Origin: CAIQJJ01 sp964606085
GTDB lineage: Bacteria; Chloroflexota; Anaerolineae; Anaerolineales; UBA4823
Direction: 5' to 3'
Assembly (NCBI GenBank): GCA_964606085.1
Contig: CAZSFD010000013.1
Span: forward strand, 14,399 to 78,398
Length of the DNA stretch: 64,000 nucleotides
The position numbers and the translations under genes were made by a program. Shown piece after piece: positions 25,259 to 34,091 of the stretch. A model generated the notes under the pieces. That model was not told the DNA's origin. It saw nothing but the letters and a program-made list of their open reading frames with translations, and searched no databases. Within the stretch, counting starts at the first letter, position 1. The number at the start of each line of letters is the position of its first letter.

Positions 25259-26449
25259 ATGATTGAAAGCGAACAGGTAGAAAATGCCATGTCTTCTGCT
25301 GAGATAGCTTGCCCTCGCTGTAACGAAACGGTTGATCCACAGGCGCGCGAATGCCCGCATTGTGGCGTAGATTTGGCATTGGCGGCCGTGCTGGCCGAAC
25401 GTGACCTGACCTGGGGGCTGACCATTTCGCCGGGCCTGCCGATGTCGCCGGAAGTGCTGGTGCCGCGCCTGGGCGAGTACCTCGTCGAGCGCGGCGTGCT
25501 GAGCAACGACGATTTGCAGGCTGCCTTGCGACACCATCTCGGCCTGGCTGCCGATGGCAAACCCCGGCGCATCGGCCAGGTGCTGCTCGACCTGGGCCTG
25601 GTAGACCGCGAGACCCTCGACCAGATCGTTACCGAGCAAATTCTCAAATTGCAAGACGCCCTGCAGCAAGCTAACCAGCGCCTCGAACAACGCGTGAAAG
25701 AACGCACGCTCGAACTGCAGCGGGCGCTGACCAAACTTTCTGAACTCAATCAACTCAAGTCCAATTTCATCTCCAACATTTCCCATGAACTGCGCACGCC
25801 TCTGACGCATTTGCGCGGCTATCTCACATTGATGTCGGATGGCTCGCTCGGCGAGTTGAGTGACGTTCAGCAGGATGCCTGCCACGTGATGACGCGTGCC
25901 GAAATGCGCCTGGAAAAACTGATTGATGACCTGATCCAGTTTTCGTTGGCAACCCGCGGCGAGTTAACGCTTTCGCTGGCCCCGGTCAGCGTAGCTGACC
26001 TGATTGGCAACGTGCTTTCTCGCTCGTCTCGCCTGGCGGCAACGCGCAAGGTGCAAGTTCACACCGTGCTGGCCGAAAACCTGCCCCTGGTGAAGGTGGA
26101 TGGGGAAAAAATTTCCTGGGTGTTGCTTCAACTGTTGGATAATGCGCTTAAATTCACACCGGCAGATGGGCATGTAACGATTGAATCGAGCCTGGATAAT
26201 GGCCTGGTGCGCGTGTGCGTGCGTGATACGGGCATTGGCATTGCTGCCAACCAACTGAGCGAAATCTTCGAGCCTTTTCACCAGCTTGATGGATCCGATA
26301 CGCGGCGCTATGGCGGCGTGGGCCTGGGACTGACCCTGGTACGTCAAATCCTCGATGCGCATGGCATTCCCATTCACGTCACTTCTGAACCCGGCCAGGG
26401 TTCCTGTTTCGAGTTTTCGCTGCCAGCGGTAGTTAACGAACATGAGTGA
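25259..26449 (+). CDS. Zinc ribbon-MshEN-histidine kinase
   Basis: 396 residues. A zinc ribbon (CPRCNETV and CPHCGVD, about residues 18-38) is followed by two MshEN-type motifs, RLGEYLVERGVLSNDDL and RIGQVLLDLGLVDRETL (about 67-125), as in GspE/PilB N-terminal domains, then a coiled coil, HisKA with SHELRTPL (His near 176) and HATPase with DNALKF, DTGIGI and GGVGLGL. It is soluble. MshEN domains bind c-di-GMP in known ATPases, so this kinase may respond to it. The ATG at 25259 has GAGG very close; an ATG at 25289 is an alternative. It overlaps the next kinase by 8 bp. Confidence 0.85.
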   Translation: MIESEQVENAMSSAEIACPRCNETVDPQARECPHCGVDLALAAVLAERDLTWGLTISPGLPMSPEVLVPRLGEYLVERGVLSNDDLQAALRHHLGLAADGKPRRIGQVLLDLGLVDRETLDQIVTEQILKLQDALQQANQRLEQRVKERTLELQRALTKLSELNQLKSNFISNISHELRTPLTHLRGYLTLMSDGSLGELSDVQQDACHVMTRAEMRLEKLIDDLIQFSLATRGELTLSLAPVSVADLIGNVLSRSSRLAATRKVQVHTVLAENLPLVKVDGEKISWVLLQLLDNALKFTPADGHVTIESSLDNGLVRVCVRDTGIGIAANQLSEIFEPFHQLDGSDTRRYGGVGLGLTLVRQILDAHGIPIHVTSEPGQGSCFEFSLPAVVNEHE

Positions 26450-27683
26450 AGAGAACACCAGCCCCACCACCTTGCAACCTCAAGAGCTTGAGGCGGTTTA
26501 CGCCATCAGCCGGCTCGTGGTCGCTTCAGAAGATGTGGATTTGGCTCTGGATGCCATCGTGCCGATCATTCGCCAGGTGTTTATTTTCGACAATATGGTG
26601 CTTTATCTGAAAAGTTCGTTTGATGATGTCGAGCCGACCTATGCGCGTGTGATTGGACGTGGCCGTTCAGCCGCCGAAGATGATGTAGCCTGGGGTGAAG
26701 ACCTGGCTTGCACCGTGCTGGAGACCGGCCAGCGCATTCAGCAAACTGAGGAGTTAGAAGGCTGGCAAGATAACCGCCTGGCGCGGCGTTTGTTTTTGGG
26801 CCTGCCGTTGCCGTTGGGCGAACGCATCATCGGCGCGGTGGTTTTTGGCCGTTTCGGCGGCCCAATCTATACTTCTGAGCAGATCCACCTGGCCGAATTT
26901 ACCGCCTCGCACATTGCCCAGTTGTTTGGACGGCAGCAAATGGTGGAGCGCATTGCCCGCCTCGAAGCCGAAAAGCGCCTCAATGACTTGCAGTCCAATT
27001 TTATTGCCATGGTGTCACACGAGCTTTGCACCCCCCTGGGCTTCATCAAAGGCTACGCCACCACCTTGCTGCGCGACGACATCGCCTGGGATGCCTCGAC
27101 CCGCCAGGAGTTTCTCAGTATCATTGACGAAGAAGCCGACCGCCTGCAAGAGTTGATCACCAGCCTGCTCGATTCTTCTCGCTTGCAGACCGGCACCCTG
27201 AAGATTGATTTTCAACCCGTGCGCCTCGATACATTGATTCGCGACGTGGCGATGCGAGCCATGGCGCGCTACCCCGGTCTATCCATCGAAAATCGGCTTT
27301 TCAGCGCCATTGTGCAAGCCGATCCCACCCGCCTGTCCCAGGTTTTTGATAACCTGTTGAGCAATGCGGTTAAATATGCGCCGGGTGCGCCCGTGCGTAT
27401 GACCATGCTTCTCGAAGGCGAGTGCATCCATACCCTTGTGCAAGATGCCGGACCCGGCATTGCCGCAGAATATCTGCAATACCTTTTTGAGCGCTTTTAT
27501 CGCGTTCCTGATACGCAAAGCATGGCACGCGGCACCGGGCTGGGCCTGTATATATGCCGTCAACTGATCGAAGCCCATCATGGCGAACTTACTGTTGAAT
27601 CCGTCATCGGCCAGGGAACAACTTTTCACATCTATTTGCCAGGGACGCGGGCCGTTACCGGGCAGCTACCGAAGGAAGGATAG
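26442..27683 (+). CDS. GAF-domain histidine kinase with altered H-box
   Basis: 413 residues, soluble. A GAF domain (about 12-165) precedes HisKA and HATPase domains. The H-box reads VSHELCTPL where Arg is nearly always found in SHELRTP; the phospho-acceptor His is retained. N-box DNLLSNAVKYAPG, G1 DAGPGIA and G2 GTGLGLYI are present, so catalysis is expected. It overlaps the MshEN kinase by 8 bp and is followed 9 bp later by the response regulator, so the two kinases may feed the same regulator. Confidence 0.88.
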   Translation: MSEENTSPTTLQPQELEAVYAISRLVVASEDVDLALDAIVPIIRQVFIFDNMVLYLKSSFDDVEPTYARVIGRGRSAAEDDVAWGEDLACTVLETGQRIQQTEELEGWQDNRLARRLFLGLPLPLGERIIGAVVFGRFGGPIYTSEQIHLAEFTASHIAQLFGRQQMVERIARLEAEKRLNDLQSNFIAMVSHELCTPLGFIKGYATTLLRDDIAWDASTRQEFLSIIDEEADRLQELITSLLDSSRLQTGTLKIDFQPVRLDTLIRDVAMRAMARYPGLSIENRLFSAIVQADPTRLSQVFDNLLSNAVKYAPGAPVRMTMLLEGECIHTLVQDAGPGIAAEYLQYLFERFYRVPDTQSMARGTGLGLYICRQLIEAHHGELTVESVIGQGTTFHIYLPGTRAVTGQLPKEG

Positions 27684-27692
27684 GAGGAACAG

Positions 27693-28391
27693 ATGAGCGC
27701 GAAGATTCTGATTGTAGATGATGAACCCCGTTATGTTCGTCTGATGGAAGCGAACCTGATGACGGAAGGGTACCAGGTGTTCAAAGCCTACAACGGCCAG
27801 GAGGCCGTGCAGGCGGTGGTTGACAACAAGCCTGATCTGGTCATCCTGGATATTATGATGCCGGTGATGGATGGCTTTACGGCCTGCGAGCGCATTCGCG
27901 AATTTTCCACCGTGCCGATCATCATGGTGACGGCCAAAGGCGAAGAACGCGACCGGGTGCGCGGCCTGGATATCGGCGCCGACGATTACATCGTCAAGCC
28001 GTTTTCGGCAACCGAAATCCTGGCGCGTGTGCGGGCGGTGTTGCGCCGGGCGCAGCAGGCCGAGGTGGTGTCTCAGCCGCCCATGTTTACACATGGCGAC
28101 TTGCGCATAGACTTGGCCCGCGCCGAAGTCTATCGCGAAAATAAGATGGTTTTCCTTTCAGCCACGGAATATCGCCTGTTGCTGCAATTCGCCCAAAACG
28201 TTGGGCGGGTGCTTTCAGCAGAAGAATTGCTCTTCAATGTGTGGGGGGCTGAGTATCGCGATGATAAAGAAATTCTGTGGGTCAGCATCTCGCGTTTGCG
28301 CCAAAAACTGGAAAAAGACCCGCGCGACCCCAAGCACATTGCCACACGTTCTGGCCTGGGGTATACCATGCCGCTGTGGGAAGGCGAATAA
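27693..28391 (+). CDS. OmpR/PhoB-type response regulator
   Basis: 232 residues. The receiver domain has acidic DDE near residues 9-11, phospho-acceptor Asp in LVILDIMMPVMDG (near 52), Thr/Lys switch residues in VTAKG and VKPFS. The winged-helix DNA-binding domain has FLSATEYRLLLQFAQN and the C-terminal TRSGLGYTMP hairpin. The ATG at 27693 follows AGGAGG. As third gene in a kinase-kinase-regulator operon it is the probable target of both; its regulon is unknown. Confidence 0.95.
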   Translation: MSAKILIVDDEPRYVRLMEANLMTEGYQVFKAYNGQEAVQAVVDNKPDLVILDIMMPVMDGFTACERIREFSTVPIIMVTAKGEERDRVRGLDIGADDYIVKPFSATEILARVRAVLRRAQQAEVVSQPPMFTHGDLRIDLARAEVYRENKMVFLSATEYRLLLQFAQNVGRVLSAEELLFNVWGAEYRDDKEILWVSISRLRQKLEKDPRDPKHIATRSGLGYTMPLWEGE

Positions 28392-28428
28392 GCTTTCCGC
28401 ACCCCATCGCCCTGACAGGAGGTACAGG

Positions 28429-28893
28429 ATGTCCTTACGTTTCGATGAAAAAGGCAAATACTTTACCGATTACATCACCAAAGAATCTGTGCCGGTGGTT
28501 ATCCAAACCATCACCCATCATATTCGCGGTTTTATCTATGTGCAGGAAGATGAGCGCCTGAGCGACGAATTGAATAAAAACGAGCAGTTCTTACCGGTGA
28601 CGCAGGCCGTTATTTTGGACCTGACCGGCAACAAACTCTTTGAAACGCCTTTCCTGGCCATCAACCGCCATCAGGTGATCTGGCTCTACCCCGAAGAAAC
28701 GCCACCCGCTGAAGATGTCTATGCGGTGGATGCGTTGTTAATGGGGCAAGACCCGCTCGTTTCGTCAGAGCTTTACATTGTCGGCGCAGATGAAGTGGAG
28801 CAAACGCAAAGCCTTCCTGCTGCGCCCGAAGAAACGCTGCCCGCCGCCGATGCTTCTGAACTGCCCTATCCCAAACCCGAGGAGCGCGACTGA
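28429..28893 (+). CDS. Small acidic protein of unknown function
   Basis: 154 residues, not recognised. The first 115 residues alternate short strands and turns (VPVVIQTITHHIRGFIYV, AVILDLTGNKLFETPFLAIN, HQVIWLYPEE), and the last 30 are acidic and Pro/Ala-rich. There is no signal peptide or membrane helix. The ATG at 28429 has AGGAGG upstream. It lies between the response regulator and cpaF and its stop overlaps the cpaF start, so it probably works with one of them. Confidence 0.7.
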   Translation: MSLRFDEKGKYFTDYITKESVPVVIQTITHHIRGFIYVQEDERLSDELNKNEQFLPVTQAVILDLTGNKLFETPFLAINRHQVIWLYPEETPPAEDVYAVDALLMGQDPLVSSELYIVGADEVEQTQSLPAAPEETLPAADASELPYPKPEERD

Positions 28894-30227
28894 TGCCCAG
28901 CATCCTTTCCCAAGCCCAGCAGGCCGCGCCGGCCTCGCGTATGCAATCGCCTGATGTCAACAAGTTGCGCGCCTACCTGGTCAACGCGGTGACGCAAGAC
29001 CTGGAGGCCAACGCCCCACCGCTTTCCTTGCGCGCCCAATTTGCGCATGAGAGCCTCGAACGGGCGTTACAGCAAACCCGCCTCAACCTCCCCGAAACCC
29101 TCAAAAACCAGCTCTTTCACGACATCGAAGATGAATTGTTGGGCTATGGGCCGATTCAGCCATTGCTCGATGACCCGGAGATTAGCGAAGTGATGGTCAA
29201 TGGTCCCAAAAAAGTTTATGTCGAGCGCAAGGGCAAACTGACCCGCACCAATGTCGTCTTCGAAGATGATGACCACGTCTTGCGCATCATCGAACGCATC
29301 ATCCTGCCACTGGGCCGCCGGGTCGATTCCGACAGCCCTACCGTAGATGCCCGCCTGCCCGATGGGTCGCGCGTCAATGCCGTCATTCACCCGGTTGCCA
29401 TTGATGGGCCATCGATCACCATCCGCAAGTTCGGCAAAGAAAAGCTGACCATCGAGCAATTGATCGGTTTCAAGTCGCTCACGGTGCAGATGGCCGAGTT
29501 TTTGCGGGCTTGCGTGAAAGCCCGTCTGAACATCATTGTTTCGGGCGGCACGGGTTCAGGTAAAACCACGCTGCTCAACTGCCTTTCAGGATATATTCCA
29601 GAAGATGAACGCATTGTCACTATCGAAGACGCTGCCGAGTTACGCCTGCATCAGGATCACATCGTGCGTCTTGAGACGAAGCCCGCCAACGTAGATGGCC
29701 GTGGGGCGGTGACCACCCGCGACCTGGTCAAGAACTCGCTGCGGATGCGGCCAGAGCGCATCATCGTTGGCGAGTGCCGCGGCGGCGAGGCGCTGGATAT
29801 GCTTCAGGCAATGAACACCGGCCACGATGGTTCGTTGACCACTCTGCACGCCAACACCCCGCGCGACGCCCTCTCACGCCTCGAAACGATGTGCCTGATG
29901 GCCGGCATGGACCTGCCCCTGCGCGTTATCCGCGAGCAAATTGCCTCCGCCGTAGATTTGATCGTCCAGCAAACCCGCCTGCGCGACGGCAGCCGCAAAA
30001 TCGTGGCGGTGACCGAAGTTGCCGGCATGGAAGGCGACAAGATCGTGATGAGCGATATTTTCAAATTCGATCAGACGGGCATTTCTCCCGAAGGTAAAAT
30101 CATCGGCGAAGCCAAACCAACCGGCATTCGCCCGATGTTCTCGCCGCGCCTCGAAGCGGCTGGCTATAAATTGGGCGCGGAAATTTTCAGTGCGACATCT
30201 TCTTCGCCTCAGCAGCGCAGAAAGTAA
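28893..30227 (+). CDS. CpaF/TadA-type secretion ATPase, orphan
   Basis: 444 residues. The N-terminal helical domain and LGYGPIQPLLDDPEISEVMVN lead to the ATPase core with Walker A SGGTGSGKTT (near 211), the Asp box TIEDAAELRL, Walker B RPERIIVGECRGGEA and the His box GSLTTLHAN. Such hexameric ATPases power Tad pili and related assembly. No tadB, tadC, pilin or prepilin peptidase is in the window, so it is an orphan or takes its membrane parts from elsewhere. It shares a stop/start base with the preceding small gene. Confidence 0.92.
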   Translation: MPSILSQAQQAAPASRMQSPDVNKLRAYLVNAVTQDLEANAPPLSLRAQFAHESLERALQQTRLNLPETLKNQLFHDIEDELLGYGPIQPLLDDPEISEVMVNGPKKVYVERKGKLTRTNVVFEDDDHVLRIIERIILPLGRRVDSDSPTVDARLPDGSRVNAVIHPVAIDGPSITIRKFGKEKLTIEQLIGFKSLTVQMAEFLRACVKARLNIIVSGGTGSGKTTLLNCLSGYIPEDERIVTIEDAAELRLHQDHIVRLETKPANVDGRGAVTTRDLVKNSLRMRPERIIVGECRGGEALDMLQAMNTGHDGSLTTLHANTPRDALSRLETMCLMAGMDLPLRVIREQIASAVDLIVQQTRLRDGSRKIVAVTEVAGMEGDKIVMSDIFKFDQTGISPEGKIIGEAKPTGIRPMFSPRLEAAGYKLGAEIFSATSSSPQQRRK

Positions 30228-30241
30228 ATGCAGGTATTCTT

Positions 30242-30919
30242 ATGAGTACAAGTTCCCTGGCCACTTCCATTCGCAGCAAAAAATTGGGCGTGTTATTGCG
30301 TAATGCGCGCCTGGTGCGCCATAAAAGCATTGAAGATTGCGCTCAAGCCCTGGCGATTGCACCAGACACCTGGCAGTCGTATGAATTGGGCGAACAGTCT
30401 CCCTCCCTCCCTGAGATTGAACTGTTTGCCTATTACCTCGACCTGCCCGTGGAGCATTTCTGGAGGCAGACTGGGCTGCTCGATCCGCATGATAACCGCC
30501 GCCCGGTTGAGCCACAGCAACTATTGACCATCCGGCAGCGCGTGGTGGGCGTGTTGCTGCGCCGCAGCCGTGTGCAAGCCCAATTGACCGTGGATGAGTT
30601 AGCCGAGAAAACCGGCATCCCGCTGGAGCGCCTGAAAGAATATGAAATGGGCCAACCCATCCCTTTGCCAGACCTGGAAGCCCTGGCGATGGCCTTAGAC
30701 ATCTCCGTCCGGCAATTTCTCGATTTAAGCGGCCCCGTGGGAATCTGGTTTGCCCGACAGCGCGCCGTAAAAGATTTTCAAGACCTTTCCCCCGAATTGC
30801 AATCCTTTGTCGTCAAGCCGATCAACCGGCCATTCATCGAATTGGCCCAACGCCTGAGCGAAATGGATGTCAGCAAACTGCGCACCGTGGCTGAGGGCTT
30901 GTTGGAAATCACGCTATGA
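30242..30919 (+). CDS. Regulator with two XRE-type helix-turn-helix domains
   Basis: 225 residues. Two Cro/C1 HTH units lie at about 14-70 (KLGVLLRNARLVRHKSIEDC, then YELGEQSPSLPEIELFA) and about 98-155 (VVGVLLRRSRVQAQLTVDEL, then YEMGQPIPLPDLEALAMALD). The second half has a short helical tail. It may bind DNA as a pseudo-dimer. It follows cpaF by 14 bp and overlaps the TPR gene by 4 bp. Confidence 0.85.
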   Translation: MSTSSLATSIRSKKLGVLLRNARLVRHKSIEDCAQALAIAPDTWQSYELGEQSPSLPEIELFAYYLDLPVEHFWRQTGLLDPHDNRRPVEPQQLLTIRQRVVGVLLRRSRVQAQLTVDELAEKTGIPLERLKEYEMGQPIPLPDLEALAMALDISVRQFLDLSGPVGIWFARQRAVKDFQDLSPELQSFVVKPINRPFIELAQRLSEMDVSKLRTVAEGLLEITL

Positions 30920-31458
30920 CTGAAGTGTTATCGCCGCGTGCGCTGGTGGATGAAGCACAGGCGCACTATCGCAGCAACGACTATGCCGCAGCAGCCCAGG
31001 CTTACCTGGCTGCTGCGCAGTCTTTTGATGCCCTGGCTGATCCCCTGACCGCGGCAGAAATGCGCAACGATGCCAGCGTGGCCTGGTTGAAGGCCAACCA
31101 GCCGCGCGCCGCCTATAACGCTGCCGAGGGCACACCGGCCATCTTTGCCCAGGCCAACGATCAACGGCGCGAGGGCCTGGCCTGGGGCAACCTGGCCGCC
31201 GCCCTGGAAGCGCTCCGGCGGTTTGCCGAGGCCATTCCAGCCTACGAGAAGGCGGTCGCTTTGCTCGAAGCCAGCGGCGAAACCGAATACCGCGCCTACG
31301 CACTGAAAGCCCTGGCGATGCTGAAATTGCAAACGGGCAAACAACTCGAAGCGCTGGCGATGCTAGATGTCAGCCTGGGCGATATGCCCAAACTGAATGC
31401 CTCCCAAAAGCTGTTGAAATCGTTGCTCTCCTTACGCAGTCGCTTTTTGCCTCGTTGA
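30916..31458 (+). CDS. Tetratricopeptide-repeat protein
   Basis: 180 residues, almost fully helical, with TPR-like pairs: AQAHYRSNDYAAAAQAYLAAA, then AYNAAEGTPAIFAQANDQRR, ALEALRRFAEAIPAYEKAV and ALAMLKLQTGKQLEALAML. It is soluble and probably a protein-interaction adaptor. The ATGA overlap with the XRE gene suggests a joint function. Confidence 0.8.
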   Translation: MTEVLSPRALVDEAQAHYRSNDYAAAAQAYLAAAQSFDALADPLTAAEMRNDASVAWLKANQPRAAYNAAEGTPAIFAQANDQRREGLAWGNLAAALEALRRFAEAIPAYEKAVALLEASGETEYRAYALKALAMLKLQTGKQLEALAMLDVSLGDMPKLNASQKLLKSLLSLRSRFLPR

Positions 31459-31483
31459 CCGATGCGACTGGCACGAGATCATC

Positions 31484-32326
31484 ATGGTACAAATGCCGCT
31501 GAAGATACGCCGGGCCACCGATCAAGATCGCCAGCCGCTGGCCAACCTGATCCACTTCGAGACGCACGTGCATCGCCATCTCGATTGGCGGCCCCCGCTC
31601 GATTGGATTCACTCGCAGCCCTATCTCGTGGGCGAATGCCAGGGGGGGGTATGTTTTGCGCTGGTATGCCCTCCTGATCCGCCGCAGGTGGCCTGGATAC
31701 GCCTGTTTGCCGTAGCGCATTCGATTTCGGTGGCGCAGGCATGGCAGGTCGCCTGGCCGGTGGCGCTGGCCGAATTATCTTCTTTGCACCAACCTGAAAT
31801 CGCCGCCATGGCCAATGAAGGCTGGTTTCGCCAGGTGTTGGCGCAATCGGGCTTTTGCCATAGCCAAAATATCGTTACCCTGGTCTGGCATGGGGGCAGC
31901 CGATTGCCTCAGCCGGCGAGTTTTGCGATCCGACTGATGATGGTGGATGACCTGACCAGTGTGTGCGCCCTGGATGCAGCAGCCTTCGCACCCTTGTGGC
32001 GCAATTCAGCACAGGCCCTTGCTGTGGCCTTTCGACAGGCTGCACTGGCGACGGTGGTTGAAGCCGCTGGCGATTTGATCGGGTATCAGATCAGCACCGC
32101 CAGCGCCGTGGGCGGCCACCTGGCGCGCCTGGCGGTTCATCCCGCCTGGCAGGGGCGCGGGGTTGGCTACGCCCTGGTGTATGATGTGCTGCGCCACTTT
32201 TCTGCCCAGGGGGCGCGGCATATTTCGGTCAACACTCAGGACAATAATTACGCCTCGTTGAGCCTTTACCAGAAAACCGGCTTCGTTCTGACCGATGAAG
32301 CTATCCCGGTTTATCAGTTGAATTGA
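31484..32326 (+). CDS. GNAT-family N-acetyltransferase, tandem-domain
   Basis: 280 residues. The C-terminal GNAT domain (about 145-280) has the acetyl-CoA loop HPAWQGRGVGYALVYDVL and the final YQKTGFVLTDEAIPVYQL strand. The N-terminal half starts LKIRRATDQDRQPLANLI, like a GNAT beta-1/alpha-1, but lacks an obvious CoA loop, so it looks degenerate. The substrate is unknown. The ATG at 31484 lacks a Shine-Dalgarno; ATG 31493 is an alternative. Confidence 0.82.
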   Translation: MVQMPLKIRRATDQDRQPLANLIHFETHVHRHLDWRPPLDWIHSQPYLVGECQGGVCFALVCPPDPPQVAWIRLFAVAHSISVAQAWQVAWPVALAELSSLHQPEIAAMANEGWFRQVLAQSGFCHSQNIVTLVWHGGSRLPQPASFAIRLMMVDDLTSVCALDAAAFAPLWRNSAQALAVAFRQAALATVVEAAGDLIGYQISTASAVGGHLARLAVHPAWQGRGVGYALVYDVLRHFSAQGARHISVNTQDNNYASLSLYQKTGFVLTDEAIPVYQLN

Positions 32327-32335
32327 GGGATTGTT

Positions 32336-33169
32336 ATGCAGCAGCATGAGTTTGATTGGGTCACTTCGGATGGAACGGTAATGTATGGACAGGTCTGGCA
32401 GCCTGCCCAGGTGAAGGCGGTGGTTTGCCTGGTGCATGGCATTGGCGAACACAGCGGGCGCTATGCGCATGTTGCTGAAGCCCTCGGGCAAGCCGGCTAT
32501 GCGCTGATGGGTTTTGATCTGCGCGGGCATGGGCGTTCGACAGGGCAACGCGGTCACATGCGCGCGATGGATGATTTCATGGATGATATTGACCACTTGC
32601 TCGACCAATCTGCCCGGCGTTTTGCAGGCTTGCCGTGTTTTCTGTACGGCCACAGCCTGGGCGGGCTTCTGGTGTTGAATTTCGCCCTGCGGCGCAAACC
32701 GGCTTTGCTGGGGGTTATCGTCGGCGCGCCAGGTTTGCGGACCGTATTGCGCGAACAAAAGGTCAAGGTGGCCTTCAACAATCTGCTGGCAAGCGCCTTC
32801 TCCACGCTCACCGTTCCGACCGGTTTAGACCCCAACCTGATTTCACGCGACCCCGAGGTCGTGCGCACCTATCAATCAGACCCGTTGGTGCATGGCTGGG
32901 CCACGCTTTCGATGGCCAAGGAAGGCTTTCAGGCCATTGATTGGGTGCTGGCCCAGGCTGCCGAGTTTCCGCTGCCGCTGCTGGTGCTGCATGGGACGGC
33001 GGACCGCCTGGTCTATCCCACGGGCAGTGAAGAATTGGTCCGCCTGGCCCCCCAGGCCACTTTGAAGCTATACGAGGGGTTGTTCCACGAAGTCCACAAC
33101 GAGCCAGAGAAAGAACGCGTCTTTGCCGATTGGATTGCCTGGATGGATGCGCAGATGAATGTCGCTTAA
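32336..33169 (+). CDS. Alpha/beta hydrolase, monoacylglycerol lipase-like
   Basis: 277 residues. The nucleophile elbow GHSLGG (Ser near residue 105), HGIGEHSGRY near the oxyanion strand, HGTADRLVYPTGSE (acid Asp) and LYEGLFHEVHNEPEK (His) fit the monoglyceride lipase subgroup, which releases free fatty acid from monoacylglycerol. There is no signal peptide, so it is cytosolic. The ATG at 32336 follows GAGGG, 9 bp after the GNAT gene. Confidence 0.88.
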   Translation: MQQHEFDWVTSDGTVMYGQVWQPAQVKAVVCLVHGIGEHSGRYAHVAEALGQAGYALMGFDLRGHGRSTGQRGHMRAMDDFMDDIDHLLDQSARRFAGLPCFLYGHSLGGLLVLNFALRRKPALLGVIVGAPGLRTVLREQKVKVAFNNLLASAFSTLTVPTGLDPNLISRDPEVVRTYQSDPLVHGWATLSMAKEGFQAIDWVLAQAAEFPLPLLVLHGTADRLVYPTGSEELVRLAPQATLKLYEGLFHEVHNEPEKERVFADWIAWMDAQMNVA

Positions 33170-33197
33170 CCTGCCCCTGGACAGGCATTTGGGGTTG

Positions 33198-33240
33198 TGG
33201 CACAATCGTCCAAATTTAGCGGACAAGCCAGGGCTTGTCC
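33198..33240 (+). promoter_or_regulatory. Extended -10 and leader hairpin upstream of the DsbA-like gene
   Basis: TGGCACAAT (33198-33206) resembles an extended -10. Downstream, GGACAAGC and GCTTGTCC (33221-33228, 33233-33240) form a hairpin followed by ATTTTGTTAATTTTT, terminator-like, ending just before the Shine-Dalgarno. It may instead be the lipase terminator. Confidence 0.45.
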
Positions 33241-33268
33241 ATTTTGTTAATTTTTAAGGAGTATGGTT

Positions 33269-34027
33269 ATGCCTCGAGAACGTCCCTCGACCCCCAAACC
33301 GAGCAAGCGCCAGGAGTTTCGCGAAATGCGCCGCCAGCGCCAGCAGCGCACCCGGATCGTGATCGTCGTCGTTGTCATTCTGGCGGCCCTGTTGCTGGTT
33401 GGCGCAGTGGCTATCCCATCCATCACCGAAGCGATGACACCCGTCGGCGAGATCAAGCCCATCACCCCGCTCGAACGACCCAACCCGGTTGGCACGGCCA
33501 TGGGCGACCCCGCAGCCCCGGTGCGCGTGGATGTGTGGGAAGATTTTCAATGCCCGGCCTGCGCTCGCTATACCGCGGATGTCGAAGTTCAGGTGATGGA
33601 ACAATATGTCGCCACGGGCAAGGTCTATTATGTGTTTCACAACTTTCCCTTCATTGACGATTACGTAACCACCAAAGAATCGGATCAGGCTGCCAATGCC
33701 AGCATGTGCGCCGCCGAGCAGGAACGTTTTTGGGATTTCCACGACATCTTATATGCCAACTGGGATGGCGAAAACGAGGGCGCATTTGCCAACAAGCGCC
33801 TGGTGAAAATGGCCGAAACCCTCGGCCTCGATATGAACGCCTTCAACGCCTGTTTCCGCGCCAACCGCTACCAGGATGAGATCAACCATGATTTGGCCGA
33901 TGGCAAGGTCAAAGGCGTGTCTGGCACGCCGAGCGTCTTCGTCAATGGCGAAATGCTCAAGCCGGGTTATGTGCCATCTTTTGAAGATGTTGCTGCCGCC
34001 ATTGAAGCCGCACTGGCAACCCCCTGA
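33269..34027 (+). CDS. Membrane-anchored DsbA-family thiol oxidoreductase
   Basis: 252 residues. A basic, Arg-rich N-terminus of about 30 residues precedes one membrane helix (IVIVVVVILAALLLVGAVAI, about 34-53), then an extracytoplasmic thioredoxin-like domain with active site FQCPACARY, an inserted helical region and cis-Pro in VSGTPSVFVNG. It probably forms or isomerises disulfides outside the membrane. The ATG at 33269 is preferred to one two codons earlier because AAGGAG has proper spacing only to it. No DsbB/VKOR partner is in the window. Confidence 0.88.
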   Translation: MPRERPSTPKPSKRQEFREMRRQRQQRTRIVIVVVVILAALLLVGAVAIPSITEAMTPVGEIKPITPLERPNPVGTAMGDPAAPVRVDVWEDFQCPACARYTADVEVQVMEQYVATGKVYYVFHNFPFIDDYVTTKESDQAANASMCAAEQERFWDFHDILYANWDGENEGAFANKRLVKMAETLGLDMNAFNACFRANRYQDEINHDLADGKVKGVSGTPSVFVNGEMLKPGYVPSFEDVAAAIEAALATP

Positions 34028-34049
34028 ACCTACGCTGTACCATCGTCGA

Positions 34050-34076
34050 AGCCGGGCATTTCGCCCGGCTTTTTTT
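34050..34076 (+). terminator. Intrinsic terminator after the DsbA-like gene
   Basis: AGCCGGGC pairs with GCCCGGCT, followed by seven T residues. Confidence 0.9.
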
Positions 34077-34091
34077 ATGGGTCTTGGGGAG

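Noticed and set aside
25259..26449. Type II secretion or pilus ATPase, suggested by the GspE N-terminal motif
   Set aside because: The rest of the protein is a histidine kinase with clear H, N and G boxes and no Walker ATPase.
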